A stretch of DNA of 64,000 bases from Bdellovibrio reynosensis (lineage in GTDB: Bacteria; Bdellovibrionota; Bdellovibrionia; Bdellovibrionales; Bdellovibrionaceae), in assembly GCF_022814725.1 (NCBI RefSeq), contig NZ_CP093442.1, forward strand, positions 806,001 through 870,000, written 5' to 3'. Below the pieces are notes generated by a model. The model saw only the letters and a program-made list of their open reading frames with translations. It ran no database searches and had not been told where the DNA came from. Below, piece after piece: positions 20,091 to 29,105 of the stretch (positions are counted from its first letter, which is position 1; every line of letters begins with the position of its first letter). A program made the translations under genes and the position numbers.

Positions 20091-20738
20091 GTGAAACTTT
20101 TTAGCTCGTTGTTGTTTGCTATTGTCCTTTTGCCGTTGGGCGCATTTGCTTTTCAAATTCGTGTTACCGCAGTTCATGACGGCGATACTCTTAACGCTGT
20201 TGGTGTGAATGATGGATTGAAATACAAAGTAAGATTGATGGGTGTGGACACTCCAGAAGTTGATTTCTTTGGTAACACCCAAGGTGAAATCGCTTACCAA
20301 GCCCGTGATTTCTTGCGCTCATTACTTCCAGTTGATTCCATCGTTGAAGTTTCGAATGGCAGCCAAGCTGACAAACACGGCAGAATCCTAGGTCGTTTAG
20401 TTAAAGACGGAGTCGACATCAATAAAGAGATGCTTCGTCAAGGATGGGGTGCAATGTACTTCATCTATCCATTTGATAAACGTTATGTCAGTGATTACAG
20501 CAAAGCTGCAAAAGAAGCTTACGATGCAAAACGCGGCATTTTTGCCTATGAAAATTCAGATGTAGAACTTCCTTATATTTTCCGTTTAACTTCGCGCAAT
20601 CAAGTTGGCAGAAACCAAGTGGGTGATGCGCAATCTAAAAAACTATATGCAGCTGATAACTACGAAAAGGTGCCAGTTTATCGTCGCGTGTTTTTCTCTA
20701 ACACCGACGATGCAAAAATGATGGGTTACGCAAACTAG
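20091..20738 (+). CDS. Secreted thermonuclease-like nuclease (SNase domain)
   Basis: SNase-domain nucleases cut DNA and RNA with a Ca2+-dependent site. The GTG at 20091 is chosen because GGAGG ends 7 nt before it and a signal peptide follows at once (about residues 1-20, AFA-F). The catalytic set is visible: Arg48 in KVRLMG, Glu56 in DTPE and Arg98 in KHGR, matching Arg35, Glu43 and Arg87 of the staphylococcal enzyme. The HDGDTL motif opens the domain. In a predator this could help digest prey nucleic acid, which is inference. A terminator follows 22 nt later. Confidence 0.9.
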   Translation: MKLFSSLLFAIVLLPLGAFAFQIRVTAVHDGDTLNAVGVNDGLKYKVRLMGVDTPEVDFFGNTQGEIAYQARDFLRSLLPVDSIVEVSNGSQADKHGRILGRLVKDGVDINKEMLRQGWGAMYFIYPFDKRYVSDYSKAAKEAYDAKRGIFAYENSDVELPYIFRLTSRNQVGRNQVGDAQSKKLYAADNYEKVPVYRRVFFSNTDDAKMMGYAN

Positions 20739-20760
20739 GTTTGAATAAAATAGTTAGAAT

Positions 20761-20792
20761 AAAAAAGGCAGCTCATGAGCTGCCTTTTTTTT
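20761..20792. terminator. Bidirectional intrinsic terminator
   Basis: A perfect 30-nt palindrome (AAAAAAGGCAGCTCA and its reverse complement) with a T tail lies between the nuclease gene and tsaE, which converge here. It should end both the nuclease message and the eight-gene leftward run. Confidence 0.92.
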
Positions 20793-21237
20793 ATACTAGT
20801 CTTGTGGTGATTTTTCTTTCGGTTTCGCCTAGTTTTTCATATTTTACTTCCAAGCGCTGCCAATTCAAAGGCAGATAATCAAAATCCAGGCGATTGGCCC
20901 ATTCAATGATGATCAAAGAATTCTTCTGCGCAAACAAATCCCAAAAACCAGAGCTTTCCAAATCATCATCATCTTTAAGACGGTACAAATCCAAATGATC
21001 CAAAGTGCGACCTTGGGCATTTTCATAGCGAAGATGAATCGCAAATGACGGCGACTGAACATCGCGCATCCCAAGAATTTCAGCGATAAACTGAACAGAT
21101 GTGGTTTTTCCCGCACCGACATCACCACTCATCAGAAGAATGCAGCGATCATTTATGTGCGGAAGCAGTTCCACCCAAAACTCTTTGAGCTCGCTGAGAT
21201 TGCTCACCGTTCTTTCAGAGTTTAAGGCAAATGGCAT
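20791..21237 (-). CDS. tsaE: tRNA threonylcarbamoyladenosine biosynthesis ATPase TsaE
   Basis: TsaE is the ATPase that drives the TsaB-TsaD complex making t6A37 in tRNA. The 148-aa length fits. The P-loop is GDVGAGKT (38-45), followed by QSPSFAIHLRYE and the LDHLDLYRL motif typical of the family. Its start overlaps the pdxJ stop by one base. The t6A it helps form is the substrate of MtaB, encoded in another run in this window. Confidence 0.95.
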   Translation of the reverse strand: MPFALNSERTVSNLSELKEFWVELLPHINDRCILLMSGDVGAGKTTSVQFIAEILGMRDVQSPSFAIHLRYENAQGRTLDHLDLYRLKDDDDLESSGFWDLFAQKNSLIIIEWANRLDFDYLPLNWQRLEVKYEKLGETERKITTRLV

Positions 21238-21962
21238 TACTTTAAGATCTTTCTCATTTTGCGCACAGAAGCTTCTAAACCGTCTTCTAGCGCATAGCAG
21301 ATCAAAGAGTGGCCAATGTTCACTTCTTGCAAATAAGGCAGCTTGTTGATCATTTTAGAGTGACCATAATCAAGTCCATGACCAGCGTGAACATTCATAC
21401 CTAAATAGTTCGCCCATTCAGCAGCGTCTACTAAACGCTTCCACTCTTTTTCTTTACGAGGTCCCGTAAGATGAACCCATTTGCCAGTGTGGAATTCAAC
21501 AGCATCAGCGCCGATTTCATAAGACGCTTCCACTTGTTCAATGGAAGGCTCAATGAACATGGAAATTTCAATACCAATGCGTTGAAGTTTTTCAACCATC
21601 GGGGCCATTTTCTTAAAACCTTTTTTTACGTCTAAGCCACCTTCAGTTGTCAGCTCCGCACGTTTTTCAGGAACAAAACAAACCCAGTCAGGACGGTACT
21701 TTTTTGCAAAAGCCACCATTTGTGAAGTTGCAGCCATTTCAAGATTTAAAGGCACAGGACATTCTTTAGCTAGAAGCTTTAAATCATGAAGCTGAATATG
21801 ACGACGGTCTTCACGCAAGTGAATCGTGATTTGCTCTGCGCCACCTTTTACGGATTTTTTCACCATATCCAAAACACTTGGATACGGCGTAGTTCCACCT
21901 CTCACCTGGCGAAGAGTCGCCACGTGATCCACATTTACACCCAAACGAATTTTATTTTTCAT
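21237..21962 (-). CDS. pdxJ: Pyridoxine 5'-phosphate synthase PdxJ
   Basis: PdxJ joins 1-deoxyxylulose 5-phosphate and 3-amino-2-oxopropyl phosphate to give pyridoxine phosphate. The 241-aa protein opens with RLGVNVDHVATLRQ and contains HLREDRRHI and HAGHGLDY, all characteristic of this TIM-barrel enzyme. It lies one base after glmM. PdxJ next to a carrier-protein synthase is common elsewhere, but here the neighbours are glmM and tsaE. Confidence 0.96.
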   Translation of the reverse strand: MKNKIRLGVNVDHVATLRQVRGGTTPYPSVLDMVKKSVKGGAEQITIHLREDRRHIQLHDLKLLAKECPVPLNLEMAATSQMVAFAKKYRPDWVCFVPEKRAELTTEGGLDVKKGFKKMAPMVEKLQRIGIEISMFIEPSIEQVEASYEIGADAVEFHTGKWVHLTGPRKEKEWKRLVDAAEWANYLGMNVHAGHGLDYGHSKMINKLPYLQEVNIGHSLICYALEDGLEASVRKMRKILK

Positions 21963-21963
21963 A

Positions 21964-23361
21964 CTATGATAGCTCTTTTTCTAGGAAAGATGCGATTTCT
22001 TCAGCAAACTGATTGATCTGTGTTTTATCCACACCTTCTACTAAAACGCGGATGACCGGTTCGGTACCAGAGAAGCGAACAAACACACGGCCATTCCCCG
22101 CCAATTTCTTTTCGATATTGCGGATCATGTCGTTGTAACCAGGAAGTTCATGAAGGTCCGTGCGACGTTTCACACGGCAGTTAATTAAAATTTGCGGCAT
22201 GTCTTCAAAGACATGGTTGAGTTCACTCATTTTTTTCTTAGTTTGTTTCATCACGGCTAAAACGCTTAAAGCCGCAATACAACCATCACCCGTAGTGGTA
22301 TGGTCTAAGAAAATGATGTGACCTGACTGCTCACCACCCAGGTTGTAACCATTTTTACGCATTTCTTCGACAACGTACTTATCACCAACACCTGTTTTCA
22401 CAAGTTTGATGCCCGCTTCGTTCATACGTTTTTCAAGGCCGAAGTTCGACATTTGCGTCGCTACTAATGTGTCACCTTTAAGCAGTCCACGCTCTTTCAT
22501 GTGCAATGCACAGATAGCAAGAATACGATCGCCGTTAACGATCTCACCTTTTTCATCCACCATGATCACGCGGTCCGCGTCACCATCAAGACTGATACCG
22601 ACGTCAGCGCGATATTGCAAAACAGCTTCAGCAAGTTTTGCTGGATACAAAGCACCCACCTTATCGTTGATGTTCGTTCCATTTGGATCATCACCCAATT
22701 GAATCACTTCAGCACCCAGTTCTTGGAATACGGACGGCGCGACTTTGTAGGAAGCTCCGTTGGCTGTATCTAGAACAATGCGCATTCCATCAAGAGTGTA
22801 TTCAAGGGGGAATGTGCCTTTAACGTAAACGATATAACGACCTTGGGAATCTTCAATACGACGTGTGCGACCAATTTCTTTACTTGCTGGCAAAAACTGA
22901 GTCAGGTCTTCTTCAAGAACCAGGCGCTCAATTTCTTGTTCCATGGCTTCAGAAATTTTAAAACCATCAGAACCGAAAACTTTAATACCGTTATCGTGAA
23001 ATGGATTGTGGGAAGCAGAAATCACGATCCCTGCAGACGCTCTCATCGTGCGAGTCAAATAACCGATACCTGGGGTTGGAAGTGGACCCACCAGTTGCAC
23101 GAAGATACCCATTGAATTCAGTCCGCTGGCAAGAGCTTGTTCGATCATATAACCAGATAAACGAGTGTCTTTACCGATAACCACCTTGCGTGGACCTGAA
23201 GTTGAATGGGCTTCTTTTTGCAAAAGATAACCAATAGCTTGACCGATTTTCACAACAGTTTCTGGAGTCATTGGCCATTGGTTTGCAGTACCACGGATAC
23301 CATCCGTACCAAAAAGTTTTGCAGGCTTTTTATCCAATTTAGTTACCTTCTTGTTTGTCAT
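21964..23361 (-). CDS. glmM: Phosphoglucosamine mutase GlmM
   Basis: GlmM converts glucosamine-6-phosphate to glucosamine-1-phosphate for UDP-GlcNAc, the source of peptidoglycan and LPS sugars. The ATG at 23361 lies inside the end of the YbbR gene with AAAGG upstream; a TTG at 23364 is also in frame. The phosphoserine loop is ISASHNP (Ser117), the metal loop is DGDADR, and the sugar-binding GGEQSGH and RFSGTEPV motifs follow. Length 465 aa is normal. The gene order cdaA-ybbR-glmM matches the c-di-AMP module of Gram-positive bacteria. Confidence 0.96.
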   Translation of the reverse strand: MTNKKVTKLDKKPAKLFGTDGIRGTANQWPMTPETVVKIGQAIGYLLQKEAHSTSGPRKVVIGKDTRLSGYMIEQALASGLNSMGIFVQLVGPLPTPGIGYLTRTMRASAGIVISASHNPFHDNGIKVFGSDGFKISEAMEQEIERLVLEEDLTQFLPASKEIGRTRRIEDSQGRYIVYVKGTFPLEYTLDGMRIVLDTANGASYKVAPSVFQELGAEVIQLGDDPNGTNINDKVGALYPAKLAEAVLQYRADVGISLDGDADRVIMVDEKGEIVNGDRILAICALHMKERGLLKGDTLVATQMSNFGLEKRMNEAGIKLVKTGVGDKYVVEEMRKNGYNLGGEQSGHIIFLDHTTTGDGCIAALSVLAVMKQTKKKMSELNHVFEDMPQILINCRVKRRTDLHELPGYNDMIRNIEKKLAGNGRVFVRFSGTEPVIRVLVEGVDKTQINQFAEEIASFLEKELS

Positions 23362-23761
23362 CAATCTGACCTTTCACGTTCACAATCTCAGCTTGAATTT
23401 GGTTGGGACGAACCCCCAAAATCCTTACGCCGATGGGCACTTCGATTTTATTTAAAGGGATATCAACGTACACAACCCCTTCACCCTTCTGAGAAACATC
23501 CAATGTGATACTCTGAGACAGGGAACTCTCCAAGAACTTTTTTAATGAAGAACGGGGACCTGAAACTTTCACCTTCACATGGTCCGCCGTCTGCGCCACC
23601 ACCTGAGTTCCAGGTGCAGTGATAAGTTCGATATCGATATTTTTACTTAAGACGAAATCACGGCGCCCCAGAATCGTGAGCCACAAAATCAACGAGATGA
23701 ATAAAGCAACAACCTTATAGCTGAAATTTTCAGTTAAGGCATTGGACCAACGACGTCTCAT
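23339..23761 (-). CDS. YbbR-domain protein (CdaR-like regulator of CdaA)
   Basis: The 140-aa protein has a short basic N-terminus, one membrane helix (about 15-31, VALFISLILWLTIL), and then a single extracytoplasmic YbbR-like beta domain. Gram-positive CdaR proteins usually carry three or four such domains, so this is a minimal form. CdaR binds and modulates the membrane diadenylate cyclase CdaA; the gene sits between cdaA (4-nt overlap) and glmM (overlap), which supports that role. The assignment depends on context and topology more than on a firm motif. Confidence 0.82.
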   Translation of the reverse strand: MRRRWSNALTENFSYKVVALFISLILWLTILGRRDFVLSKNIDIELITAPGTQVVAQTADHVKVKVSGPRSSLKKFLESSLSQSITLDVSQKGEGVVYVDIPLNKIEVPIGVRILGVRPNQIQAEIVNVKGQIDDKQEGN

Positions 23762-24570
23762 ACGCCCTCCCCTTGCTGTGAGAAGGCTTTATATTTTAAG
23801 CCAAAGGTTTCATAAAGGGCTTTACGAATATCACCTAGCTCCACTTGGGTAGAAAGGTGCCCCCCTTGTACGATACCGATAGAACGATTTTCTTCAGACA
23901 CCACAAACACCAAGGCGTCTGTTTCTTCCGTTAAACCAATCGCAGCACGGTGACGGGTTCCCAGGTTTTTATCCAAAGCTGGGTTTTTACTTAAGGGCAA
24001 AAAGCAGCCTGCAGAGTGGATCTTACCGTTACGGATAAGAACCGCGCCGTCATGCATAGGACTTTCGGGATGGAAAATCGAAGCTAAAAGTTCAGCAGAA
24101 ACCTTTGATTCCATCTCTGTTCCGAATTCGATGTGATAGTCGATGACGATTTCACGCTCTACCACCACCAAGGCGCCGAAGCCTTTTTGTGCAGTTAAAA
24201 TCACACCCTTAGCAATTTCTTCAATCACTTGGGTTTCTTGGACATTGGATGAATCACTAAAGAACGGATTGCTTCCGATATGAGCCAAAGCTCTGCGAAT
24301 CTCGGCCTGGAACAAGACGACCACGATCACGAATAAGTTTGAAAAGAATTTTTCTAGAATCCAATTAAAGGTAAAAAGCTCTAACCAGATGCTGAGGATA
24401 TAGCCAATGGCTAAAACCCCTAGGCCCGAGAGCATTTGAATGGTGCCGGTGCGTTTGATCAGAATTAAGATCCGGTAGACCACCATCCAAACCAGAAGCA
24501 TATCGATCGCATCTTGAATACGAAGATGCTGAACGATAAAGATCAGGTTGTCGACAAACTGCTGCAACAT
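23758..24570 (-). CDS. cdaA: Membrane diadenylate cyclase CdaA (DisA_N domain)
   Basis: CdaA makes cyclic di-AMP from two ATP. The ATG at 24570 is chosen; an in-frame TTG at 24585 would add five residues. Three hydrophobic segments occupy about residues 20-90, followed by the cyclase domain. Its two diagnostic motifs are visible: HDGA (Asp174-Gly175-Ala176) and TRHRAA (Arg206-His207-Arg208). The 271-aa length is normal. It lies between ftsH and a YbbR protein, with glmM next, so c-di-AMP is probably tied to wall-precursor synthesis here as it is in Firmicutes. Confidence 0.94.
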   Translation of the reverse strand: MLQQFVDNLIFIVQHLRIQDAIDMLLVWMVVYRILILIKRTGTIQMLSGLGVLAIGYILSIWLELFTFNWILEKFFSNLFVIVVVLFQAEIRRALAHIGSNPFFSDSSNVQETQVIEEIAKGVILTAQKGFGALVVVEREIVIDYHIEFGTEMESKVSAELLASIFHPESPMHDGAVLIRNGKIHSAGCFLPLSKNPALDKNLGTRHRAAIGLTEETDALVFVVSEENRSIGIVQGGHLSTQVELGDIRKALYETFGLKYKAFSQQGEGV

Positions 24571-24590
24571 CAAGATGCCCCACAAAGCTG

Positions 24591-24614
24591 AAACCCATTC
24601 CGAAGAATGGGTTT
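24591..24614 (-). promoter_or_regulatory. UUCG-tetraloop hairpin between ftsH and cdaA
   Basis: A perfect 10-bp stem (AAACCCATTC and its complement) encloses TTCG on the transcribed leftward strand, giving the very stable C(UUCG)G tetraloop. No T run follows, so it does not look like a simple terminator. It may stabilise the ftsH 3' end or mark a processing site before cdaA. Confidence 0.65.
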
Positions 24615-24630
24615 ATTCAAAGTCAGATTG

Positions 24631-26568
24631 TTAAATCGTTACTGGCCCGGTATTACCCACCGGATCGCCTGATGAATCTTTCTTAGCGGCGCTGATAACC
24701 CCAACCCCGCCGTCTTTTTTATTAGAGCGGTATTTTTCGATTTCAGAAATCGCAGCTCCGTTCACAAGCATGTCGACTTCATGGCCGTCGATGGTTTCGT
24801 ACTCTAGAAGAGCCAAAGCCAAACGCTCAAGCGCATCTTTATAGTCAGTCAGGATTTTCACAGCCACTGTGTAACCATCATGGATGATTTTTGAAACTTC
24901 CGCATCGATTTCTTCAGCTTTAGATTCAGAATAATCTTTATGAGTGTGACCATATTGCATTCCTAGGAACACAGGGCCTTCACGTTTTTCAAAAGCCAAA
25001 GGACCTAGCTTACTCATACCCCATTGGCAAACCATGTGACGGGCGATTTCAGTCGCACGTTCAATGTCGTTTCCTGCACCAGTCGTAATGTCTTTAAAGA
25101 TCACTTCTTCAGCAGCACGGCCGCCAAATAAGAAGGCGATCATGTTTTCAGCTTTTGTCTTAGACAATGAAACGCTTTCTTTTTCAGGAAGGGTTTGAGT
25201 TACACCCAAAGCCATACCGCGAGGGATGATCGTCACCTTGTGAATTGGATCTAAACCTTCAAGCTTTTTACCAACCAGCGTATGACCCGCTTCATGGTAA
25301 GCCGTTACGCGTTTATCTTCTTCAGAAATGACCATGGATTTTCTTTCAGCTCCCATGATGACTTTGTCTTTCGCTTTTTCAAAGTCTTCCATTTCCAAAT
25401 ATTTTTTATCAGTACGAGCGGCCACAAGAGCTGCTTCGTTCACTAGATTTTCTAAATCCGCACCAGAGAAGCCTGGTGTACCGCGGGCAATCTTAGAAGC
25501 CTCAACGTCAGGTCCCAATGGTGTCTTACGCATATGAACAGACAAGATTTGTTCACGACCTTTAAGGTCTGGTTTATTCACGATCACGCGACGGTCGAAA
25601 CGACCTGGGCGCAATAATGCAGGATCTAATACGTCAGGACGGTTCGTCGCTGCGATCAAGATCACACCTTCAGTAGATTCAAAACCATCCATCTCAACTA
25701 GCAACTGATTCAGAGTTTGTTCACGTTCATCGTGACCACCACCCATACCAGCACCACGGTGACGACCGACAGCATCGATCTCATCGATAAAGATCAAGCA
25801 TGGAGCATTTTTCTTACCTTGTTCAAACAAGTCACGAACGCGGCTTGCACCGACACCCACAAACATTTCAACGAAGTCAGAACCAGAGATTGTAAAGAAT
25901 GGCACACCTGCTTCACCGGCAACGGCGCGAGCAAGCAAGGTTTTACCAGTTCCCGGAGGACCTACTAGCAAAACACCTTTTGGAATACGTCCACCCAGTT
26001 TCGTATATTTTTTTGGATCTTTAAGGAAGTTTACGATTTCTTGAAGATCATCTTTCGCTTCATCAACGCCCGCAACTTCTTTGAAAGTGACACGGTTTTT
26101 GTGTTCAGTTAAAAGGCGCGCACGGCTTTTACCGAAAGACATCGCCTTACCGCCGCCCACTTGCACTTGGCGCATGATGAATAAAAACATACCGACGATT
26201 AAAATCAGCGGCAACCAGTTCACCAGAAGTGATTGGAAGAATCCACCGTTGTCAGCACGCTCATAGTTTGGAGTGATACCGTGGGATTGAAGGAATTTAT
26301 AGCCTTCATCTTGAGTATTACCAACGAACGCAAAGTGAGTTCCGTTATATTTTTTTTCAAATTCTGGTTTTACTTCACCGACGATTTCACTGCTGTCTTG
26401 GCGGAAAGTCACACTAGCCACTTCATTGGCTTTAACAGCTTCAGTGAATTTTGAATAATTCATGTCAGCGATGACTTTTTGGTGCTTGCTCTCATAGGCT
26501 TGGAATAGAAAAACAGCCATAATGATCAAGAAGAACCACAGAGCTAGCGTTTTCTGAGTTGATCGCAT
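24631..26568 (-). CDS. ftsH: ATP-dependent zinc metalloprotease FtsH
   Basis: FtsH is the membrane AAA+ protease that degrades misfolded membrane proteins and some regulators. The 645-aa protein has a first helix at about 8-23, a small periplasmic domain, a second helix at about 116-133, Walker A GPPGTGKT (203-210), Walker B IFIDEID, the second region of homology [17 protein letters not shown], and the zinc motif HEAGH (425-429). It follows tilS by 83 nt, an order found in many bacteria. Confidence 0.98.
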   Translation of the reverse strand: MRSTQKTLALWFFLIIMAVFLFQAYESKHQKVIADMNYSKFTEAVKANEVASVTFRQDSSEIVGEVKPEFEKKYNGTHFAFVGNTQDEGYKFLQSHGITPNYERADNGGFFQSLLVNWLPLILIVGMFLFIMRQVQVGGGKAMSFGKSRARLLTEHKNRVTFKEVAGVDEAKDDLQEIVNFLKDPKKYTKLGGRIPKGVLLVGPPGTGKTLLARAVAGEAGVPFFTISGSDFVEMFVGVGASRVRDLFEQGKKNAPCLIFIDEIDAVGRHRGAGMGGGHDEREQTLNQLLVEMDGFESTEGVILIAATNRPDVLDPALLRPGRFDRRVIVNKPDLKGREQILSVHMRKTPLGPDVEASKIARGTPGFSGADLENLVNEAALVAARTDKKYLEMEDFEKAKDKVIMGAERKSMVISEEDKRVTAYHEAGHTLVGKKLEGLDPIHKVTIIPRGMALGVTQTLPEKESVSLSKTKAENMIAFLFGGRAAEEVIFKDITTGAGNDIERATEIARHMVCQWGMSKLGPLAFEKREGPVFLGMQYGHTHKDYSESKAEEIDAEVSKIIHDGYTVAVKILTDYKDALERLALALLEYETIDGHEVDMLVNGAAISEIEKYRSNKKDGGVGVISAAKKDSSGDPVGNTGPVTI

Positions 26569-26652
26569 TTAAGTTCCTTTCGGTCAGGGTCAAATCACCC
26601 TTCAAGACTAACATGAAAGCTACATCAACACAGAGAGATTTTCTCTCTAAAA

Positions 26653-27603
26653 TCAGGACTGGACCTTGATTTGCTGTGCGTTAACTTCCCAATTGCATTT
26701 TCCTACTTGGAATGTGATCACTTTTTGCGACTTGTCTAGGCGCTTTTGAATTTCTTCGAGTTGAGATTGAGAAAAATCCCGTTTTCCGAGGGCAAAAAGG
26801 TACTGCGCCAACAATCTTTTTTGTTCAGTGGGATTCAATGACAGGTAAAAACCTCGCAAAAGGCCGTGTGTCTTATAATCCTCATTCTGCTGCAGCAAAT
26901 CCCCTTGAGAAGATCCCTCTAACTCTAACGCGATGGTTTCTAAAGATCGTGCTAAGGACGCAGAACTACCTGGTTGTTTTTTTTCAAGCTGAGGCAACCA
27001 TCTAAGGCGCACCCAATTACGCAAAGGGTCCAGATCCTTATTCGTGGGATCTTCTAAACTGCGCACTTTTTCAGCTCGCAGATAATCTTTGAGTTCTGAT
27101 TTTGCAATTTCAAGCAGCGGCCTAAAGATCCCTGCTTTGTATTCATGCATAGCTTGAAGCCCCTGGGCCCCCGTGCCACGAATCAAACGCAAAAGTCGAG
27201 TTTCTAACAGATCTTCGCGATGATGGCCTGTTGCCAAAACCACAAAACCTTCCGTTTGCATCAAATCCTTAAAGGCCTGGTATCGCGCTTCGCGATATTG
27301 AGATTCTGATTTTAGTTTTTTTGCTGAAGCCAGAGGGAAAAACGGCACACCCCATTTCTTGCAAAGTTTTTCGCAAAAAATTTGAGCACGATCACGGTAT
27401 TCTTTATTGGAGTCTTCGCCATGATGAAAGTAAGCCGCACCCAGAAGATTTTTTTTATGAACCTTTGTTAGCGTGCGCAGCAGTGCGACGGAATCTACAC
27501 CGCCAGATAATGCCACAAGGATCTTTTTTTCTTGCAAAGCATGAAGTTTGATCAATTTCCAAACTTGATGGTCCAAATCCTGCTTTTTTAAAACCACCGT
27601 CAA
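26653..27603 (-). CDS. tilS: tRNA(Ile)-lysidine synthetase TilS
   Basis: TilS changes C34 of the CAU-anticodon isoleucine tRNA to lysidine, which switches its reading to AUA. The PP-loop SGGVDS is at 33-38, and GHHREDLLETRLLRLIRGTG-type residues carry the second family signature. At 316 aa it is shorter than the roughly 430-aa E. coli enzyme and seems to lack most of the C-terminal domains, as in compact TilS proteins. It overlaps the aldehyde dehydrogenase gene by 4 nt. Confidence 0.94.
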   Translation of the reverse strand: MTVVLKKQDLDHQVWKLIKLHALQEKKILVALSGGVDSVALLRTLTKVHKKNLLGAAYFHHGEDSNKEYRDRAQIFCEKLCKKWGVPFFPLASAKKLKSESQYREARYQAFKDLMQTEGFVVLATGHHREDLLETRLLRLIRGTGAQGLQAMHEYKAGIFRPLLEIAKSELKDYLRAEKVRSLEDPTNKDLDPLRNWVRLRWLPQLEKKQPGSSASLARSLETIALELEGSSQGDLLQQNEDYKTHGLLRGFYLSLNPTEQKRLLAQYLFALGKRDFSQSQLEEIQKRLDKSQKVITFQVGKCNWEVNAQQIKVQS

Positions 27604-28946
27604 TTCCCTAGGGCCACCGTTTTGATGTTCACAAATTCCATAATTCCAAAGGGCCCTAACTCACGACCATACCCTGATTCTTTAACGCCACCAAAGGGAA
27701 TTCTTGGATCCGATTTGACTTGGTCATTCACAACTACAAATCCTGCATTCAATTCTTTTTCAACGAGATCTTTGCCCTTTTTAACATCCTGAGTAAAGAT
27801 CCCGCCCCCCAAACCAAAGGGTGAGGAATTGGCAATTTCAAGAGCGTGATCGGTGTTTTTTGCGACGATAACTGAAGCCACCGGACCGAAAACCTCCATC
27901 TTGTGAACTTCAGGATGGTCTTTTTCAAAAACTACAACCGTCGGCGGATAGAACGCCCCAGCCCCCTGTGGAGCCGTGCCACCCAGTACAACCTTGCCAC
28001 CCCAGGATTTTAATTTTTCAACCTGTTCGATAATCTGTTTTTGAAAGCGGGAATGAGCCAAAGGCGCAATTTCAGCCGCCTGCATTTCTTTAACGAATTC
28101 TTTGATGTAAGCAGCAGAAACTTTTTCGTCGACAATAAAGCGTTTCCCTGCAACACAACTTTGCCCTGCATTCACAAGACGAGCTTTAGTACTTACTTTC
28201 GCAGCCTTTTCAATATCCGCATCAGCAAGAACCAAGTACGCATCACTGCCACCAAGCTCCAAAACAATCTTTTTCAAATTTTTAGCAGCTTCCAAAGCCA
28301 CAGCCTTACCGCCCGAACTACTGCCAGTGAAAGTCACACCTTTCACTCGAGAATCCGCGATTATTTGCGCCGCCACTTCATGATCGACATGCAAGTTACG
28401 CAAAAGCTGAACTGTAGTTCCAAGCTCAGAAAAGATCTTCCCAATCAATTCCCCAGCCCCGGCAGTCAAATCAGCATGTTTTAAAAGAATCACATTCCCA
28501 GCCATCACCGCCGGCGCAGCAAAGCGAATCACCTGCCACAAAGGAAAATTCCAAGGCATAATACTAAAAATCACACCCAGAGGCTGAAAGCTAACTTCTG
28601 CAGAAGGATAAGTCGATGGAGTAGCCTTTTGATTTTGCAACATACTAGGACCCGATTCCGCATAGTATTCGCAAGTCATAATGCACTTATCAATCTCAGC
28701 TTTAGCCTCAGCCACAAGCTTACCCATCTCTAAATGCATCAACTCAGCAAACTCAGCTTTATGCTTACGAAGCCCGTCCGCTAATTTCTTAAGAACATCA
28801 CTACGCTCAGCAAAAGAAGTCTTACGCCAAACTTTAAAATCATCGTTAGCATCGGCAATAACTTTTTCAGCTTTATCAAAAGAAATATGTTTGTAGGATT
28901 TTAGAACTTCGCCGGTAGCAGGATTAACAGTTGAAAACGACCCCAT
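27600..28946 (-). CDS. NAD(P)-dependent aldehyde dehydrogenase, succinate-semialdehyde type
   Basis: The 448-aa protein is a full aldehyde dehydrogenase. MPWNFPLWQ and FTGSSSGGK line the cofactor site, Glu230 is in LELGGSD, and the catalytic Cys264 is in GQSCVAGKRF. These motifs and the short N-terminus resemble the E. coli Sad/YneI succinate-semialdehyde dehydrogenases, so succinate semialdehyde is the likely substrate; other small aldehydes are possible. GAGGTG precedes the ATG. One of the structured repeats lies directly upstream (28961-29105), so this gene's leader may include or follow that element. Confidence 0.92.
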   Translation of the reverse strand: MGSFSTVNPATGEVLKSYKHISFDKAEKVIADANDDFKVWRKTSFAERSDVLKKLADGLRKHKAEFAELMHLEMGKLVAEAKAEIDKCIMTCEYYAESGPSMLQNQKATPSTYPSAEVSFQPLGVIFSIMPWNFPLWQVIRFAAPAVMAGNVILLKHADLTAGAGELIGKIFSELGTTVQLLRNLHVDHEVAAQIIADSRVKGVTFTGSSSGGKAVALEAAKNLKKIVLELGGSDAYLVLADADIEKAAKVSTKARLVNAGQSCVAGKRFIVDEKVSAAYIKEFVKEMQAAEIAPLAHSRFQKQIIEQVEKLKSWGGKVVLGGTAPQGAGAFYPPTVVVFEKDHPEVHKMEVFGPVASVIVAKNTDHALEIANSSPFGLGGGIFTQDVKKGKDLVEKELNAGFVVVNDQVKSDPRIPFGGVKESGYGRELGPFGIMEFVNIKTVALGN

Positions 28947-28960
28947 AAAAACACCTCACT

Positions 28961-29105
28961 GGTTCTTTGAGGCCGATCAAAAAGATGCATATGCAAGGCG
29001 GAGGATCCTGGCTGCCACGCAGGCGTACCCGTAGGGTACGCCGGAGAGCAAGACAGGACCGCACAACGCAGTCAGATGCGTCTTTTTCATCGGTCTCAAA
29101 GCAAC
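28961..29105. repeat. Structured repeat, copy 1
   Basis: The 84-nt core (28992-29075) matches the reverse complement of a second copy (30255-30338) at 78 of 84 positions by my count. Inside it is a short palindrome, GGCGTACCC-GTA-GGGTACGCC (29022-29042). Outside it are terminal inverted repeats of about 30 nt (28961-28990 and 29076-29105) matching at 25 of 30 positions. The whole can fold into a long cruciform or RNA stem. It fills the gap between a small membrane-protein gene, whose stop codon touches the repeat end, and the aldehyde dehydrogenase. No transposase is nearby; a REP- or MITE-like element is the closest known type. Confidence 0.85.

Noticed and set aside
24591-24614. Hairpin after ftsH as a terminator
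   Set aside because: The stem is perfect but no T run follows on the leftward strand, so it was listed as a regulatory hairpin instead.
28041-28484. 147-codon plus-strand frame inside the aldehyde dehydrogenase gene
   Set aside because: Antisense to well-conserved catalytic motifs of the dehydrogenase; no independent signal.
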